Origin: Verrucomicrobiota bacterium JB022
GTDB lineage: Bacteria > Verrucomicrobiota > Verrucomicrobiia > Opitutales > Oceanipulchritudinaceae
Length of the DNA stretch: 64,000 nt
Assembly: GCA_030673845.1 (NCBI GenBank)
Contig: JAUTCQ010000017.1
Span: 248,001-312,000, forward strand
Direction: 5' to 3'
The position numbers were made by a program, and so were the translations under genes. The notes below the pieces were generated by a model that was not told the origin of the DNA, made no database searches, and saw only the letters and a list, made by a program, of their open reading frames with translations. Every line of letters starts with the position of its first letter. The stretch's first letter is position 1. Shown one piece after another: positions 52,280 through 61,754 of the stretch.

Positions 52280-52866
52280 AACACCACCGTCGCCACCAGT
52301 TGGTAGCTCACCAACTGGCCTTCGGCGGGTGGCAGATCTTCCGGGTCGTAGCGGCGCTGGAGCAGGGCTGTGCGGCTGGGTTCGATCAGGCCGTAATGGG
52401 TCGTTTCGATCAGCTCGGCCCCTGTCACTTCGCCGCTGGGCGCAACGGTGAGCAGAAAGCTCGCGCGCCCACCGGCGAGGGCTTCGAGATCGGCATGCGC
52501 CGGGAAGACCGGGATCGGGTCCGCCACCGGCTCGGGGGCTTCTTCCGCTGCGATGCGGATGACGACCGCCAGCGGCACCACCGGCTTGGGTTCAGGTTCC
52601 GGCACCGGCGCCGGTGCGGCTTCCACGAGCGGCTCGGGTTCGGGCTCAGGCGTCGCCACTTCCGGTTCGCGCACGATGCTGACCGGGGGTGGCGGGGCTG
52701 GCGGAGGCACCATTACCTCCTCTCGCTGCGGCTCGACGCGACGAATCTTGGCCGAGCCCATGGGCACCGTCTGGTTGCCGCCAGATTGGGCGCAGCCTGC
52801 AAAAAAGCCCCAGAGCAACCCGAAGGCTGCCAGCTGGGGCGTTAAACTGGACCGCAGTCCGCGCAT
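52276..52866 (-). CDS. TonB-like proline-rich lipoprotein
   Basis: 196 residues. N-terminus LAAFGLLWGFFAGCAQSG has a lipobox-like FAGC, so the protein is probably lipid-anchored. It is followed by a Pro/Glu/Val-rich spacer (VPPPAPPPPVSIVREPEVATPEPEPEPL in part) and a C-terminal TonB-like fold (GRASFLLTVAPSGEVTGAELIETTHYGLIEPSRTALLQRRYDP). A lipid anchor instead of a membrane helix would uncouple it from ExbBD, so it is an unusual TonB relative. Nine bp separate it from dapL upstream, suggesting cotranscription. Confidence 0.75.
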   Translation of the reverse strand: MRGLRSSLTPQLAAFGLLWGFFAGCAQSGGNQTVPMGSAKIRRVEPQREEVMVPPPAPPPPVSIVREPEVATPEPEPEPLVEAAPAPVPEPEPKPVVPLAVVIRIAAEEAPEPVADPIPVFPAHADLEALAGGRASFLLTVAPSGEVTGAELIETTHYGLIEPSRTALLQRRYDPEDLPPAEGQLVSYQLVATVVF

Positions 52867-52875
52867 GGGTCTGCC

Positions 52876-54102
52876 TTAGCGGGCGAGGACTTCGCGGATG
52901 CGCTTCAGTGCCTGCTCGGTCTTTTCGGCAGTGTTGAAGGCGCTGAGGCGGATGTGGCCTTCGCCGCACTTGCCAAAGCCGGCACCAGGGGTGCAGACGA
53001 CGCCCGCTTCGTTGAGCAGCTTGTCGAAGAAGTCCCACGACTTGCCGCCGGTCTGGATCCAGACGTAAGGGGCGTGATCGCCGCCGACGCAGTCGTAGCC
53101 CAGCTCGATCATGGTCTCGCGGATCTTGCGGGCATTGGCCATGTAGCCGTCGATCAGGGCCTGCACCTGTTGCTTGCCCTCGGGGCTGTAGATGGCGGCT
53201 GCCGCGCGCTGCACGGGGTAGGACACGCCGTTGAACTTCGTGCTGTGACGGCGGTTCCAGAGCTGGCGCAGCGGCACGGGGTTGTTGTCCGGGTCGTAGG
53301 CCACGAGGTCTTGCGGCACCACGGTGAAGGCGCAGCGCGTGCCGGTGAAGCCCGCGTTCTTGGAGAAGCTGCGGAACTCGATTGCGCACTCCTTGGCGCC
53401 TTCGATCTCGTAGATCGAGCGCGGCAGGTTTTCGTCCTGGATAAAGGCCTGATAGGCGGCGTCGAAGAGGATCAGCGCGCGGTTCTGGCGGGCGTAGTCC
53501 ACCCAACGCTTCAGCTGCTCCTTGGTGGCGATGGCGCCGGTCGGGTTGTTGGGGAAGCAGAGGTAGATCAGGTCGACCGGGGTCTCGGGCAGGTCGGGCG
53601 TGTAGCCATTGTCCGCCGTCGAGTCGAGGTAGGTCAGGCCTTCGTAGCGACCGTCGATGAAGCGACCGGTGCGGCCCGCCATCACGTTCGTATCCACGTA
53701 CACAGGGTAGACCGGATCGGGCACGGCCACGGCGATGTCGGTGCCGAAGATCTCCTGAATGTTGCCGCTGTCGCACTTCGAGCCGTCGGAGACGAAGATC
53801 TCGTCGGCGCTGATGTCGCAGCCGCGGGCCTGGAATTCATGCTCGGCGATGGCTTCGCGGAGGAACGCGTAGCCCTGCTCGGGGCCGTAGCCGTGGAAGC
53901 CGTCGCGCGTGCCCATTTCGTCGACCGCCTGCTTGAGGGCGGTGCGGCACACCTCGGGCAAAGGCTCCGTCACGTCGCCAATGCCCATCTTGATCAGGGG
54001 CTTGTCGGGGTTGGCCTTTTGATAGGCGGCAACGCGTTGGGCAATATTGCTGAAAAGGTAGGAAGCCTGCAGCTTCTGGTAGTTCGGATTGATCCGGATC
54101 AT
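52876..54102 (-). CDS. dapL: LL-diaminopimelate aminotransferase
   Basis: 408 residues from ATG 54102 ([24 protein letters not shown]), the standard DapL start and length. Converts tetrahydrodipicolinate directly to LL-diaminopimelate for lysine and peptidoglycan synthesis, the route typical of Verrucomicrobia, Chlamydiae and plants. Motifs: [56 protein letters not shown], and [19 protein letters not shown] with the PLP lysine. Confidence 0.96.
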   Translation of the reverse strand: MIRINPNYQKLQASYLFSNIAQRVAAYQKANPDKPLIKMGIGDVTEPLPEVCRTALKQAVDEMGTRDGFHGYGPEQGYAFLREAIAEHEFQARGCDISADEIFVSDGSKCDSGNIQEIFGTDIAVAVPDPVYPVYVDTNVMAGRTGRFIDGRYEGLTYLDSTADNGYTPDLPETPVDLIYLCFPNNPTGAIATKEQLKRWVDYARQNRALILFDAAYQAFIQDENLPRSIYEIEGAKECAIEFRSFSKNAGFTGTRCAFTVVPQDLVAYDPDNNPVPLRQLWNRRHSTKFNGVSYPVQRAAAAIYSPEGKQQVQALIDGYMANARKIRETMIELGYDCVGGDHAPYVWIQTGGKSWDFFDKLLNEAGVVCTPGAGFGKCGEGHIRLSAFNTAEKTEQALKRIREVLAR

Positions 54103-54167
54103 GGCGAACCTGCCACCGTAGGCACCCCGGCCCGAAAGGCAAGACCGGGAAGGAAGGCAATTAAGAT

Positions 54168-54296
54168 GAACAGGAGTTAAAAGGAGTAAAAAGGAGTCCA
54201 GAACAAGCTGAGTGAATGAGCCTTTGGCGGGGAGGCGGCGCGTAAGTGCGCAACTGACTCGGGAAGACTCTTTTTCACTCCTTTTAACTCCTGTTC
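54168..54296. repeat. Long inverted repeat with AGGAGT arms between dapL and panC
   Basis: GAACAGGAGTTAAAAGGAGT (54168-54187) is inverted perfectly at 54277-54296 and the similarity continues inward. It occupies much of the 317-bp gap between the divergent genes dapL and panC; the remaining bases show no recognised signal apart from the AGAGGA ribosome binding site before panC. Confidence 0.65.
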
Positions 54297-54419
54297 CATT
54301 TCTCTCTGCTCTCTCTTTTTGACTTTTATTCTCAATAATCGCTTTGAAAGCTTGAGCATCGGCTAGCCAAAGGTTTACCGTCACCGGGGTAGTTGGCCAA
54401 AATCCTTCAGAGGACACCC

Positions 54420-55262
54420 ATGCAAGTCATCGAATCCGTGCACGAAATGCAGTCCCTTGCCGTGAGACTGCGCCACCAAGGCAAGCTGATCGGCTTTGTC
54501 CCGACCAGCGGCTACCTGCACGCGGGCCACCTGAGCCTGATTCAACTCGCTCAGGACCAGGCCGACGTGGTGGTGGTGTCGTGCTTCGTGAACCCCAAGG
54601 AGTTTGGCGCCAACGAAGACTTCGCCCGCTACCCGCGGGATCGGGAGCGCGACCTCCAGTTCTGCCGCGAGGCCAAGGTCGACGTGGTCTTCCTGCCCAA
54701 GGAAGAAGAAATCTACCCGGCGGGCTTCTCCAGCTCGGTGACGGAAGACAAGCGTGCCAGCGGCCTCTGCGCCATCTCGCGCCCGCACTACTTCAAGGGC
54801 GTTTGCACCTGCCACGCCAAGCTCTTCAACATCGTGCGCCCCGACCAGGCCATCTACGGCCGCAAGGACCCGCAGATGGCCGCCGCGATCGCCAAGATGG
54901 TCGAAGACCTCAACTTTACGGTCGAAATCGTCGTCGGCCCTACCGTGCGTGAGCCCGACGGCCTCGCCTGCAGCGCCCGCAACACCTACCTCAACGAATT
55001 CCAGCGCCGCGATGCCCGCATCGTCTATCAGGCGCTGATGAAAGGCCGTGAACTCGTCGACAACGGCATCCGCAACGTCGACCGCGTGCTGGCCGAGGTG
55101 ACCTACCACATCTCGCAGATCCGCCGCCTGCGTGTGATCTACGTGCACGCCGTCAACAAGCACACGATGGAGTTCGAGCGCCAGATCGTTCCCGGCCAGA
55201 CCTTGATCATCACCAGCGTCTGGTGCGACGAAGTTCGCCTGCTCGACAATATGGAGTTGTAG
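54420..55262 (+). CDS. panC: Pantothenate synthetase (pantoate--beta-alanine ligase)
   Basis: 280 residues from ATG 54420, preceded by AGAGGA at good spacing. Forms pantothenate from pantoate, beta-alanine and ATP. Nucleotide-binding HxGH is LHAGHLSL, followed by [42 protein letters not shown] and SARNTYL follow. Two family motifs deviate: [10 protein letters not shown] for the usual PTMGALHxGH and GRKDPQ for GEKDxQ. The core fold and order are intact, so function is expected. Confidence 0.92.
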   Translation: MQVIESVHEMQSLAVRLRHQGKLIGFVPTSGYLHAGHLSLIQLAQDQADVVVVSCFVNPKEFGANEDFARYPRDRERDLQFCREAKVDVVFLPKEEEIYPAGFSSSVTEDKRASGLCAISRPHYFKGVCTCHAKLFNIVRPDQAIYGRKDPQMAAAIAKMVEDLNFTVEIVVGPTVREPDGLACSARNTYLNEFQRRDARIVYQALMKGRELVDNGIRNVDRVLAEVTYHISQIRRLRVIYVHAVNKHTMEFERQIVPGQTLIITSVWCDEVRLLDNMEL

Positions 55263-55393
55263 GTTACTTGGGGGTGAATACTAAGTTTTCAATGGGCTAT
55301 TAGGCCTAGGAAATTTGGTTGTCTTTTCGTTCAGAGAGGACATTTTTCAACGCGTTGATCTCACACCTTTGTTCAACTCGTTCCAACTTTTCC

Positions 55394-56035
55394 ATGCAGA
55401 AGACTCTTGTCCTGTTTCTCGCCTTGGTTAGCTCCATCCTCGCGAACGTCGCTCAGGCTCAAGCCGTCAGCGTCTACACGCTGGGCTACATCGGGCCCAC
55501 CTCCGACTTCAGCAGCTCGCAGACTTTTACAGGCAACGGCTATGTGACCGCCTTTGGGTCGTCCTACCACCCGGGTTTGTCGCTGGACAACGCCAAGTCC
55601 TACTTCCAGCAAGACATCTCGTCTTACGCTCCTGGGACGCAAATCGAATCGGTTAAGCTTGAATTCACGATCAGTGGCTCGGCTCTGGACGAAAACCTGC
55701 TGGTCACGCTGTTCGACTCCGAAGGCACGCTTGGCTTTCATGTCTCCGCACCCAATACGGTAGCTTCCGAGATTATGACCGTGCAGGGCGGCGCGTTCAA
55801 CTCCCTCGATTTGACGGATCTGTTCCAGACCGCCGTGGATGAAGGCCTCGACTACTTTGCGATTCACTTCGACGGGACGACGTCCGATATCTTTACTAAC
55901 GGGACATCGACCGTATTGACGCTTACGGTGACGACGGCAGCCATTCCGGAGCCCGCCGTTACCGCTTTGGCCCTGCCGCTCGTGGCGGGTCTGGGTTTGG
56001 TGTTGCGCCGCCGCCAGTTGGCGAGCCGCGCCTAG
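55394..56035 (+). CDS. PEP-CTERM sorting-domain exported protein
   Basis: 213 residues. Signal peptide LVLFLALVSSILANVAQAQA, a beta-rich middle with low-complexity Ser/Thr, and a C-terminal PEP-CTERM signal: IPEP, a hydrophobic helix (AVTALALPLVAGLGLVL) and RRRQ. Proteins of this class are processed by exosortase and often associated with exopolysaccharide; hundreds may occur per verrucomicrobial genome. The central domain (YTLGYIGPTSDFSSSQTF...) is not recognised. Followed by a strong terminator. Confidence 0.88.
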   Translation: MQKTLVLFLALVSSILANVAQAQAVSVYTLGYIGPTSDFSSSQTFTGNGYVTAFGSSYHPGLSLDNAKSYFQQDISSYAPGTQIESVKLEFTISGSALDENLLVTLFDSEGTLGFHVSAPNTVASEIMTVQGGAFNSLDLTDLFQTAVDEGLDYFAIHFDGTTSDIFTNGTSTVLTLTVTTAAIPEPAVTALALPLVAGLGLVLRRRQLASRA

Positions 56036-56060
56036 TCATCTTGACAGGCACGTTTTCAAA

Positions 56061-56091
56061 AGCTCCGGATGACCGTCCGGAGCTATTTTTT
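56061..56091 (+). terminator. Intrinsic terminator of the PEP-CTERM gene
   Basis: AGCTCCGGA / TCCGGAGCT (56061-56069, 56076-56084), 6-nt loop, then ATTTTTT. Confidence 0.92.
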
Positions 56092-56100
56092 GCGGTCCAC

Positions 56101-57525
56101 CTACCTGCCAAAATTCCGCCAGTCGGGCTCCGGGGCAAACTGGGCAGAGCCGTCGTTGACGTTGGCGTCCCGGCCTTTGTCCTGCAGCAGGGTGATCATT
56201 TCGGCCCCCGCCATCAGCACCGGACCGTAGCCGTGGGCGGCGTAGACGCTGACCGGGCGGTGGTAGTAGAAGGCCGGATCGAAGCCCATCCCGGTGCCTA
56301 CACAGGTGTTTTCGACCTGCCCCTGTTCGTTGACCTGGGCAGCGACGGCGTTCCAGCCCAGCAGCGTCGCCGGGCCGTAGGCCAGCGGGTCGAGCCAGCC
56401 GCGGTTGATCCCGCGCGCCATGGCGTAGACGAACATGGCCGAGGCCGAGGTCTCCTGATACGAGTCGTAGCGGTCGAGCAACTGGTGCCAGAGTCCTTCG
56501 CCGCCCTGGTGGGCCGCCAGCCCCTTCATATGGGCGCGGTAAATGGCCAGCACGGCCTCTCGCTGCGGGTGGCTCTCCGGCAGCACGCTCAGCAGCTCGG
56601 CTGCCGCCATGGCCGCCCACCCGTTGGCGCGGCCCCAGTGGAACGCGGGGTGGGGCTCCATGTCGCGGATCCAGCCGTGCATGAAGAGCCCCTTCTCGGG
56701 CACAAACATGCGCTCGTGAAACTGGATCAGCTGCTTGGCGGCGTCATCGAAATAGGCTGCGTCTCCGGTCAATACGCCCATCTGCGCCAGCGCGGGCACG
56801 CTCATGTAGAGGTCGTCGAGCCAGAGCGCGTTGGGCATCGGGCGGTTGCGGGCCAGCGTGCCGTCTTCAAAGCGGAACTGGCCTTCGGCGATCCACCCCA
56901 CGAGGCGGTCGATCACGGGGCGAATCTCGTCGCCTACCGCGTCGGCGCGCCGGGCCTTGATCATCGCCGCGCCCATCGCGCCCGAGTCGTCGAGCGTGTG
57001 GGGGGCGTTGAGGTTGCGTAGCGGCACCCGCCAGGGGCGGGGATCACCGGCGGCTTCGGCCTTTTTCAGGCGTTCGGCAAAGACGGGCAGACTGTCGGCG
57101 ATCAACTGCATTCGCTCGCCGACAAAACGGCCATAGCGCGCGTCTCCGGTCGCCTCTGCTGCGTGCAGCGCCCCGGCATAGGTGACGCCCCACTCGTAGC
57201 TGACGATGCCGAAGTGCGTCTGAGGGAAACGTGCGTTGGGGCTCGAAAACTCGCTCTTCTTCAGCACCTTACCCGTCTCACGGTCCACCAGGCTCTTGGG
57301 CGTTTCGGCGTCGATATAGGCCAGCACGCGGTCGAGCACCTCCTTGACCTCTTGGGTGGTCACGGGCCCATAAACCACCGGGTAGGCCGGCTGCGAGGCG
57401 CCGCGGTTGATCAGCCGCAGCTGTTCCACGCTGGGGGTAGCGGTTTCCTGCGGGGCCTGCGCCAGCAGGGTGGCAGGCAGCAGGGCAAGGGAGGCAAGAC
57501 GGGGAAGGGAGTAGCGTAACATCAT
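56101..57525 (-). CDS. GH105-type unsaturated rhamnogalacturonyl hydrolase
   Basis: 474 residues with signal peptide (LASLALLPATLLAQ). The (alpha/alpha)6 fold family motifs are WLDDLYMSVPALAQMG with the catalytic aspartate, HGWIRDMEPHPAFHWGRANGWAAMAAAELL, and YQETSASAMFVYAMARGINRGWLD. Removes the unsaturated uronic acid from rhamnogalacturonan oligosaccharides generated by pectate/RG lyases, here in the periplasm. Lies 50 bp behind the GH28 gene on the same strand, giving a pectin-degrading pair. Confidence 0.9.
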   Translation of the reverse strand: MMLRYSLPRLASLALLPATLLAQAPQETATPSVEQLRLINRGASQPAYPVVYGPVTTQEVKEVLDRVLAYIDAETPKSLVDRETGKVLKKSEFSSPNARFPQTHFGIVSYEWGVTYAGALHAAEATGDARYGRFVGERMQLIADSLPVFAERLKKAEAAGDPRPWRVPLRNLNAPHTLDDSGAMGAAMIKARRADAVGDEIRPVIDRLVGWIAEGQFRFEDGTLARNRPMPNALWLDDLYMSVPALAQMGVLTGDAAYFDDAAKQLIQFHERMFVPEKGLFMHGWIRDMEPHPAFHWGRANGWAAMAAAELLSVLPESHPQREAVLAIYRAHMKGLAAHQGGEGLWHQLLDRYDSYQETSASAMFVYAMARGINRGWLDPLAYGPATLLGWNAVAAQVNEQGQVENTCVGTGMGFDPAFYYHRPVSVYAAHGYGPVLMAGAEMITLLQDKGRDANVNDGSAQFAPEPDWRNFGR

Positions 57526-57575
57526 GAAAGGGGAGGGGAGTGAAAGGCGAACCGGCTGGGGAAGGCCGGGGCGGT

Positions 57576-59213
57576 TTAGAACGTCTGCAGCTCGGCCTCG
57601 CGCAGCTTTTGGTCGGGCACGAACTTGCAGCGATAGGTCTCGAAGTCGGTCACCTCCTGCAGGCGGAAGCTGCCGCCGCTCGACGGCTGGGCCGCAAAGC
57701 CCTCGAAAAGCACATCGGTCGCTTCGTGCAGCACCACCAGCGGACGCTCGTCATCTTCGGTCAGCGTGTAATGCAAGCCGCGCACCTCCAGGCCCTCGAC
57801 ATGGCGGGCGTAGAGGACAGAGGCGGGCAGCAGGCCAAACATGCTCGGCTCCGGATAAGCCTTCTCGCGCAGCGGCACGGCAAACGGCTCGCGCGGGCCA
57901 CGCACGCCCTCTTCCTTGCCGCGCAGGAAGAAGTGGTTGGCGAGGTGCTCCGGCTGTTCGGCCACGTCGGCCATCGTGATCCCGCCGCGCGAGACCACGC
58001 GGATGTCTTGCAGCAGCACGTCTTCGATCGGGTGCCCCGGCAGGCCTGCGAGGATGATCGGGAAGCGCCCGTCGGCATCGTGGACCGAGATGCCGCTGAT
58101 CTGCACGCCCCGGATGCTGCCGACCGACGTGCCTTCGGGGCCGCGCGCCCGGTTGCCAAGGCGGAGGAAAATGGGAGCGTTGGACACGTCGTGCATCACG
58201 AGGTTGCTCACCACGATGTTTTCGATGTTCGAGCCGTCGACCGACTCGATGGCCAGCCCGCGTGAGCGCCGGAAAACGCAGTTGCTGATCGTGATGTTGC
58301 GGAAGTCGCCGTTCGATTCCGTGCCCAGCTTGATCCGCGCGGTCGGCCCGTCCTGGTCGACGGCCTTCTTGGTCTCGGTGCGGTAGGTGGCGTCGAGCAT
58401 CGAGCCAATGTCGTAGCCGCTCACGAGGCAGTTGGTGATCGTGATGTCTTCGCAGTGGCGCACCTCACCCAGCGCGTAGCTCGCCTTGAGCACGATCGCG
58501 TCGTCGTTGAGCGAGTTGATGCTGCAGTTGGAGATGCGCACATTGCGGCACGCGTCGATGTCGAGGGCGTCGCGATTGGTGTCGATCTTCAAGTTGTCGA
58601 TCGTCATGGTATCGACCCCGGTGGCGAGCAGCATGAAGTGGCCGCCCTTGAGCACGGAGAAGTCGCGCAGGGTCACGTTGCGGCACTCCCGCAGTGCGAT
58701 GGCCTTGTTAGCGTGGCCGTTGCGGGCCTTTTCGTCGCTGTAGTCCACGTGGCTCTGCAGGCCCTCGCCGTCGATCAGGCCGTGGCCCACGATGGCGATA
58801 TTTTCGAGATTTTCGCCCCAGATCAGGCTGTTACGCCAGTGGCTGTGCCCAAAGTCCTGGTAACGCAGCTCGTCGCCCCATTTGTTCGGCTCCGGCTCGT
58901 CGTAGCGTCCGTCGCCGTCATCCGGTGAGGCCGCCAACAGGGTCGCGCCGGATTGCAGCTCCAGCGTGATGTGGCTTTGCAGGCGGATGGAGAAGCTGCG
59001 ATAGGTGCCCGCAGGGAGCACCACCGTGCCGCCGCCCGCGTCGGAGGCCGCCTCGATGGCCGCGTTGATGGCCGGCGAGTCGATCGCCTGGCCGTCGCCC
59101 TTGGCGCCATAGTCGCGCACATTGTAGGCCGTAGCAAAAAGTCCTTGGGTCATGAAGAGCAGGCACGCGAGCCAGGCGCCGGACGCTTGGGAACGAAGAC
59201 GAGGGGAGGCCAT
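57576..59213 (-). CDS. GH28 family polygalacturonase-like enzyme
   Basis: 545 residues from ATG 59213; signal peptide (SGAWLACLLFMTQGLFATA) then the right-handed beta-helix entry YNVRDYGAKGDGQAIDSPAINAAIEAASDAGGGTVVLPAGTY. GH28 catalytic region: DTNRDALDIDACRNV and SLNDDAIVLKAS, with RRSRGLAIESV replacing the usual HGxSIGS. It hydrolyses galacturonan or rhamnogalacturonan backbones outside the cytoplasm. The start is 180 bp from the divergent ogt; operon with the GH105 gene is likely. Confidence 0.9.
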   Translation of the reverse strand: MASPRLRSQASGAWLACLLFMTQGLFATAYNVRDYGAKGDGQAIDSPAINAAIEAASDAGGGTVVLPAGTYRSFSIRLQSHITLELQSGATLLAASPDDGDGRYDEPEPNKWGDELRYQDFGHSHWRNSLIWGENLENIAIVGHGLIDGEGLQSHVDYSDEKARNGHANKAIALRECRNVTLRDFSVLKGGHFMLLATGVDTMTIDNLKIDTNRDALDIDACRNVRISNCSINSLNDDAIVLKASYALGEVRHCEDITITNCLVSGYDIGSMLDATYRTETKKAVDQDGPTARIKLGTESNGDFRNITISNCVFRRSRGLAIESVDGSNIENIVVSNLVMHDVSNAPIFLRLGNRARGPEGTSVGSIRGVQISGISVHDADGRFPIILAGLPGHPIEDVLLQDIRVVSRGGITMADVAEQPEHLANHFFLRGKEEGVRGPREPFAVPLREKAYPEPSMFGLLPASVLYARHVEGLEVRGLHYTLTEDDERPLVVLHEATDVLFEGFAAQPSSGGSFRLQEVTDFETYRCKFVPDQKLREAELQTF

Positions 59214-59393
59214 GGGCAAGTCGTGGGGTAGGGGGTGAAGGGATCGGGTATCGCGCGGCGTGGGGGACCGCGAGACTACCCTGCCCGCGTGGGGCGCCTC
59301 TGTCGATGGCTTGCAAATCGGACAGTTCAAAAGATGCGCCGGCTGGCAATTGACGCCCCTGCGTGCGCCGCCCAAGCTACTCGTGCCCGCCAC

Positions 59394-59885
59394 ATGGAAG
59401 GCCTTGACTACATCCTCCACACGACGCCCATCGGCGCGCTCGGCCTCGGCTGCACGGGCGGCAGGCTTTCGCGAGTCTGGTTCCTGGGGGCGCGCGAGGG
59501 CCAAGACTTGCCCCTCCCGCCCGAGCCCGTGCTGCGCCAGACGGTCGACGAGCTGCAGGCCTACTTTGCGGGGCAGCTGAAGCGCTTCACCATCCCGCTT
59601 GCGCCCAGCGGCAGCGCCTTCCAGCTGCAGGTGTGGGAGGCCCTCTGCGCCATCCCCTGGGGCGAAACGCGCAGCTACAAAGACATTGCGCTCGCCCTCG
59701 ACAACCTCGGCGCGATCCGGGCGGTCGGCATGGCCTGCAACCGTAACCCCCTGCCGCTCATCATTCCTTGCCATCGGGTGATTGGATCCAGCGGCGAGCT
59801 GGTGGGCTTCGGCGGCGGCCTCCCGCTCAAGCGCCAGCTATTGGAGCACGAGCGCATTTTGCCGGTGCAGCGGGAGTTGTTCTGA
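59394..59885 (+). CDS. ogt: Methylated-DNA--protein-cysteine methyltransferase
   Basis: 163 residues from ATG 59394; the frame is open upstream to 59235 without family similarity. Transfers alkyl groups from O6-alkylguanine to its own cysteine. Active site IIPCHRVIGSSGELVGFGGG (C126), DNA-binding helix region FQLQVWEALCAIPWGETRSYKDIA, and the arginine-finger-containing GAIRAVGMACNRNPLPL. A stand-alone suicide repair protein; no Ada regulatory domain. Confidence 0.94.
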   Translation: MEGLDYILHTTPIGALGLGCTGGRLSRVWFLGAREGQDLPLPPEPVLRQTVDELQAYFAGQLKRFTIPLAPSGSAFQLQVWEALCAIPWGETRSYKDIALALDNLGAIRAVGMACNRNPLPLIIPCHRVIGSSGELVGFGGGLPLKRQLLEHERILPVQRELF

Positions 59886-59963
59886 GAATTACAGGCCCCA
59901 AATCTTCAATCCTGTGCTTGCGCTTGCGTTCGAGGGCTGGGGGCGGTGTATTAGGCGCCTTCC

Positions 59964-61136
59964 ATGAGTGCCGCATCGAACCGCAAAGACGTCATCCTGC
60001 CGCCGGCCACGATTGGCATCCTCGGTGGGGGCCAGCTCGGCCGCATGAGCATCCTGGCCGGGCGCAAGCTGGGCTACCGCTTCGTCGTTTACGAGCCCCA
60101 AGGCCCCAATTCCCCCGCCGGCGTGATTGCCGACGAGGAGATCAACGCCCCGTATGACGACATGGACGCGCTGCGTGCCTTCGCCCAGAAGTGCGACGTC
60201 GTGACCTACGAGTTTGAAAACGTGCCCAGCGGCCCGTTGCAGATGATCGCCAGCTACGCCCCGGTGCGCCCGGGCGCCAAGGCCCTGCACACCTGCCAGA
60301 ACCGCCGCCGCGAAAAGACTTTCCTGCAGGACAACGGCTTCCCCTGCGCCCCCTTTGCCATCGTCAACAATGCGGACGAGCTGCAGAGCGCCTGGCGTCA
60401 GTTGGGCGGCGATGTGGTGGTGAAGAGCGCCGACTTTGGCTACGACGGCAAGGGCCAGCGCAAGCTGAAGGACGGCGACGATGTCGCCAAGATCTGGCGC
60501 GAGCTGAACGTCGAAGCAGCCGTGCTGGAAAAGTGGATCCGCTTCAAGGGCGAGTATTCCGTCATCTGTGCCCGCAATGCGCGCGGCGATGAGATGGCCT
60601 TCCCGCTGACCCACAACGAGCACCGCAACCACATCCTCCACCAGTCCCTCGTGCCCGTGCGCGGGGTCGATGCCGCACGCCAGATGGAGGCCGAAGAGCT
60701 GGCCATGTCCATCGCGCGTGCCCTGGACGTGGAGGGTTTGCTGGCGGTCGAGCTGTTCCTGACCGAAGACGGCTGGATCGTGAACGAGCTGGCCCCGCGC
60801 CCGCACAACAGCGGCCACTATACCTTTGATGCGTGTCTCACCAGCCAGTTTGAGCAGCACATCCGCGCCATCTGCAACCTCCCCTTGGGCGACCCGCGTC
60901 TGCTCTCGCCCGTGGCGATGATCAACCTGCTGGGCGACTCCTGGAAGGCTGCCGGCGACGCTGGCCCCGACTGGCCCGGCCTGTTGGAGCACCCGCGCGC
61001 CAAGCTGCACCTCTACGGCAAGGCCGTGCCCAAGGCGGGCCGCAAGATGGGCCACTTCTGCGTGATGGCCGACACGGCGGCCGATGCCGCCAAGGATGCC
61101 GAAAAGCTGCTCAATACGATCGAGCGCCGAAAGTAG
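59964..61136 (+). CDS. purK: 5-(carboxyamino)imidazole ribonucleotide synthase
   Basis: 390 residues, ATP-grasp enzyme that carboxylates AIR with ATP and bicarbonate in purine synthesis. Features: TIGILGGGQLGRMSILAGRKLGY, VVTYEFENVPSG, VVKSADFGYDGKGQ, and VNELAPRPHNSGHYTFDACLTSQFEQHIRAICNLPLG. purE is not adjacent in this window. Located 78 bp after ogt. Confidence 0.95.
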   Translation: MSAASNRKDVILPPATIGILGGGQLGRMSILAGRKLGYRFVVYEPQGPNSPAGVIADEEINAPYDDMDALRAFAQKCDVVTYEFENVPSGPLQMIASYAPVRPGAKALHTCQNRRREKTFLQDNGFPCAPFAIVNNADELQSAWRQLGGDVVVKSADFGYDGKGQRKLKDGDDVAKIWRELNVEAAVLEKWIRFKGEYSVICARNARGDEMAFPLTHNEHRNHILHQSLVPVRGVDAARQMEAEELAMSIARALDVEGLLAVELFLTEDGWIVNELAPRPHNSGHYTFDACLTSQFEQHIRAICNLPLGDPRLLSPVAMINLLGDSWKAAGDAGPDWPGLLEHPRAKLHLYGKAVPKAGRKMGHFCVMADTAADAAKDAEKLLNTIERRK

Positions 61137-61145
61137 CGACGGAGC

Positions 61146-61754
61146 TTACTCGGTCCCCAGCTTGGAGGCGATCTCGCTGGCGAGCTGGCGCAAGCCGTCG
61201 CTGAGCGCGGCGACGAGCTGCTGGTAGTCACTGCCATCCCATTCGGCGCGGTGGCGGAAATGGCCTTGGGCGACGAAGCCCTGGCTGTCTTCCTCCGTCA
61301 CGATGTAGCGGGCCGCGACCCAGACTTCGCCGGATTGCGTGCCCTCGAAACGTTCGATCTCGACCTCCAGCACCGGTGCGCCTGCCGGCAGGTAGCGGCG
61401 GCGGCCCGTATCGACCTGATAGCTGGGCAGCGACGCGTTCAGATACTCCGCCAGCACACGCGTCAGCCCCACGTCCAGCTCCTCGCCCCAGCGGTGCCAG
61501 TCGCTATAGCTGATGCCGAATCCCTGACCGTGAACCGCGATCTTGCTGCCTTGCAGATAGGAGGGTAGTCGCACCTCCTGGAGCGTCAGCACGCGGCTGG
61601 TCTCGTCGGTCGCCGGAGCGTCGGAAAGGCCGGAGTGCAGCACATAAAATCGCGTTGGGTCGGCCGAAGGCTCGAGGTTCACGCAACCGCTGAGCGTCAG
61701 CCCGAGCAGGGCACAGCCGAAAAGGGCAGGAAAGGAGCGCATGGAAAGGGTCAT
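61146..61754 (-). CDS. PqiC/ABC-type transport auxiliary lipoprotein
   Basis: 202 residues. Lipoprotein signal FGCALLGLTLSGCVNL (lipobox LSGC). The mature part matches the PqiC/YmbA family: PTRFYVLHSGLSD, VRLPSYLQGSKIAV, WGEELDVGLTRVLAEYLNASLPSY, and VEIERFEGTQSGEVWVAARYIV. Such proteins are outer-membrane partners of MCE (PqiB/MlaD) bridges that move phospholipids between membranes. It overlaps the upstream MCE gene by 4 bases. Confidence 0.88.
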   Translation of the reverse strand: MTLSMRSFPALFGCALLGLTLSGCVNLEPSADPTRFYVLHSGLSDAPATDETSRVLTLQEVRLPSYLQGSKIAVHGQGFGISYSDWHRWGEELDVGLTRVLAEYLNASLPSYQVDTGRRRYLPAGAPVLEVEIERFEGTQSGEVWVAARYIVTEEDSQGFVAQGHFRHRAEWDGSDYQQLVAALSDGLRQLASEIASKLGTE

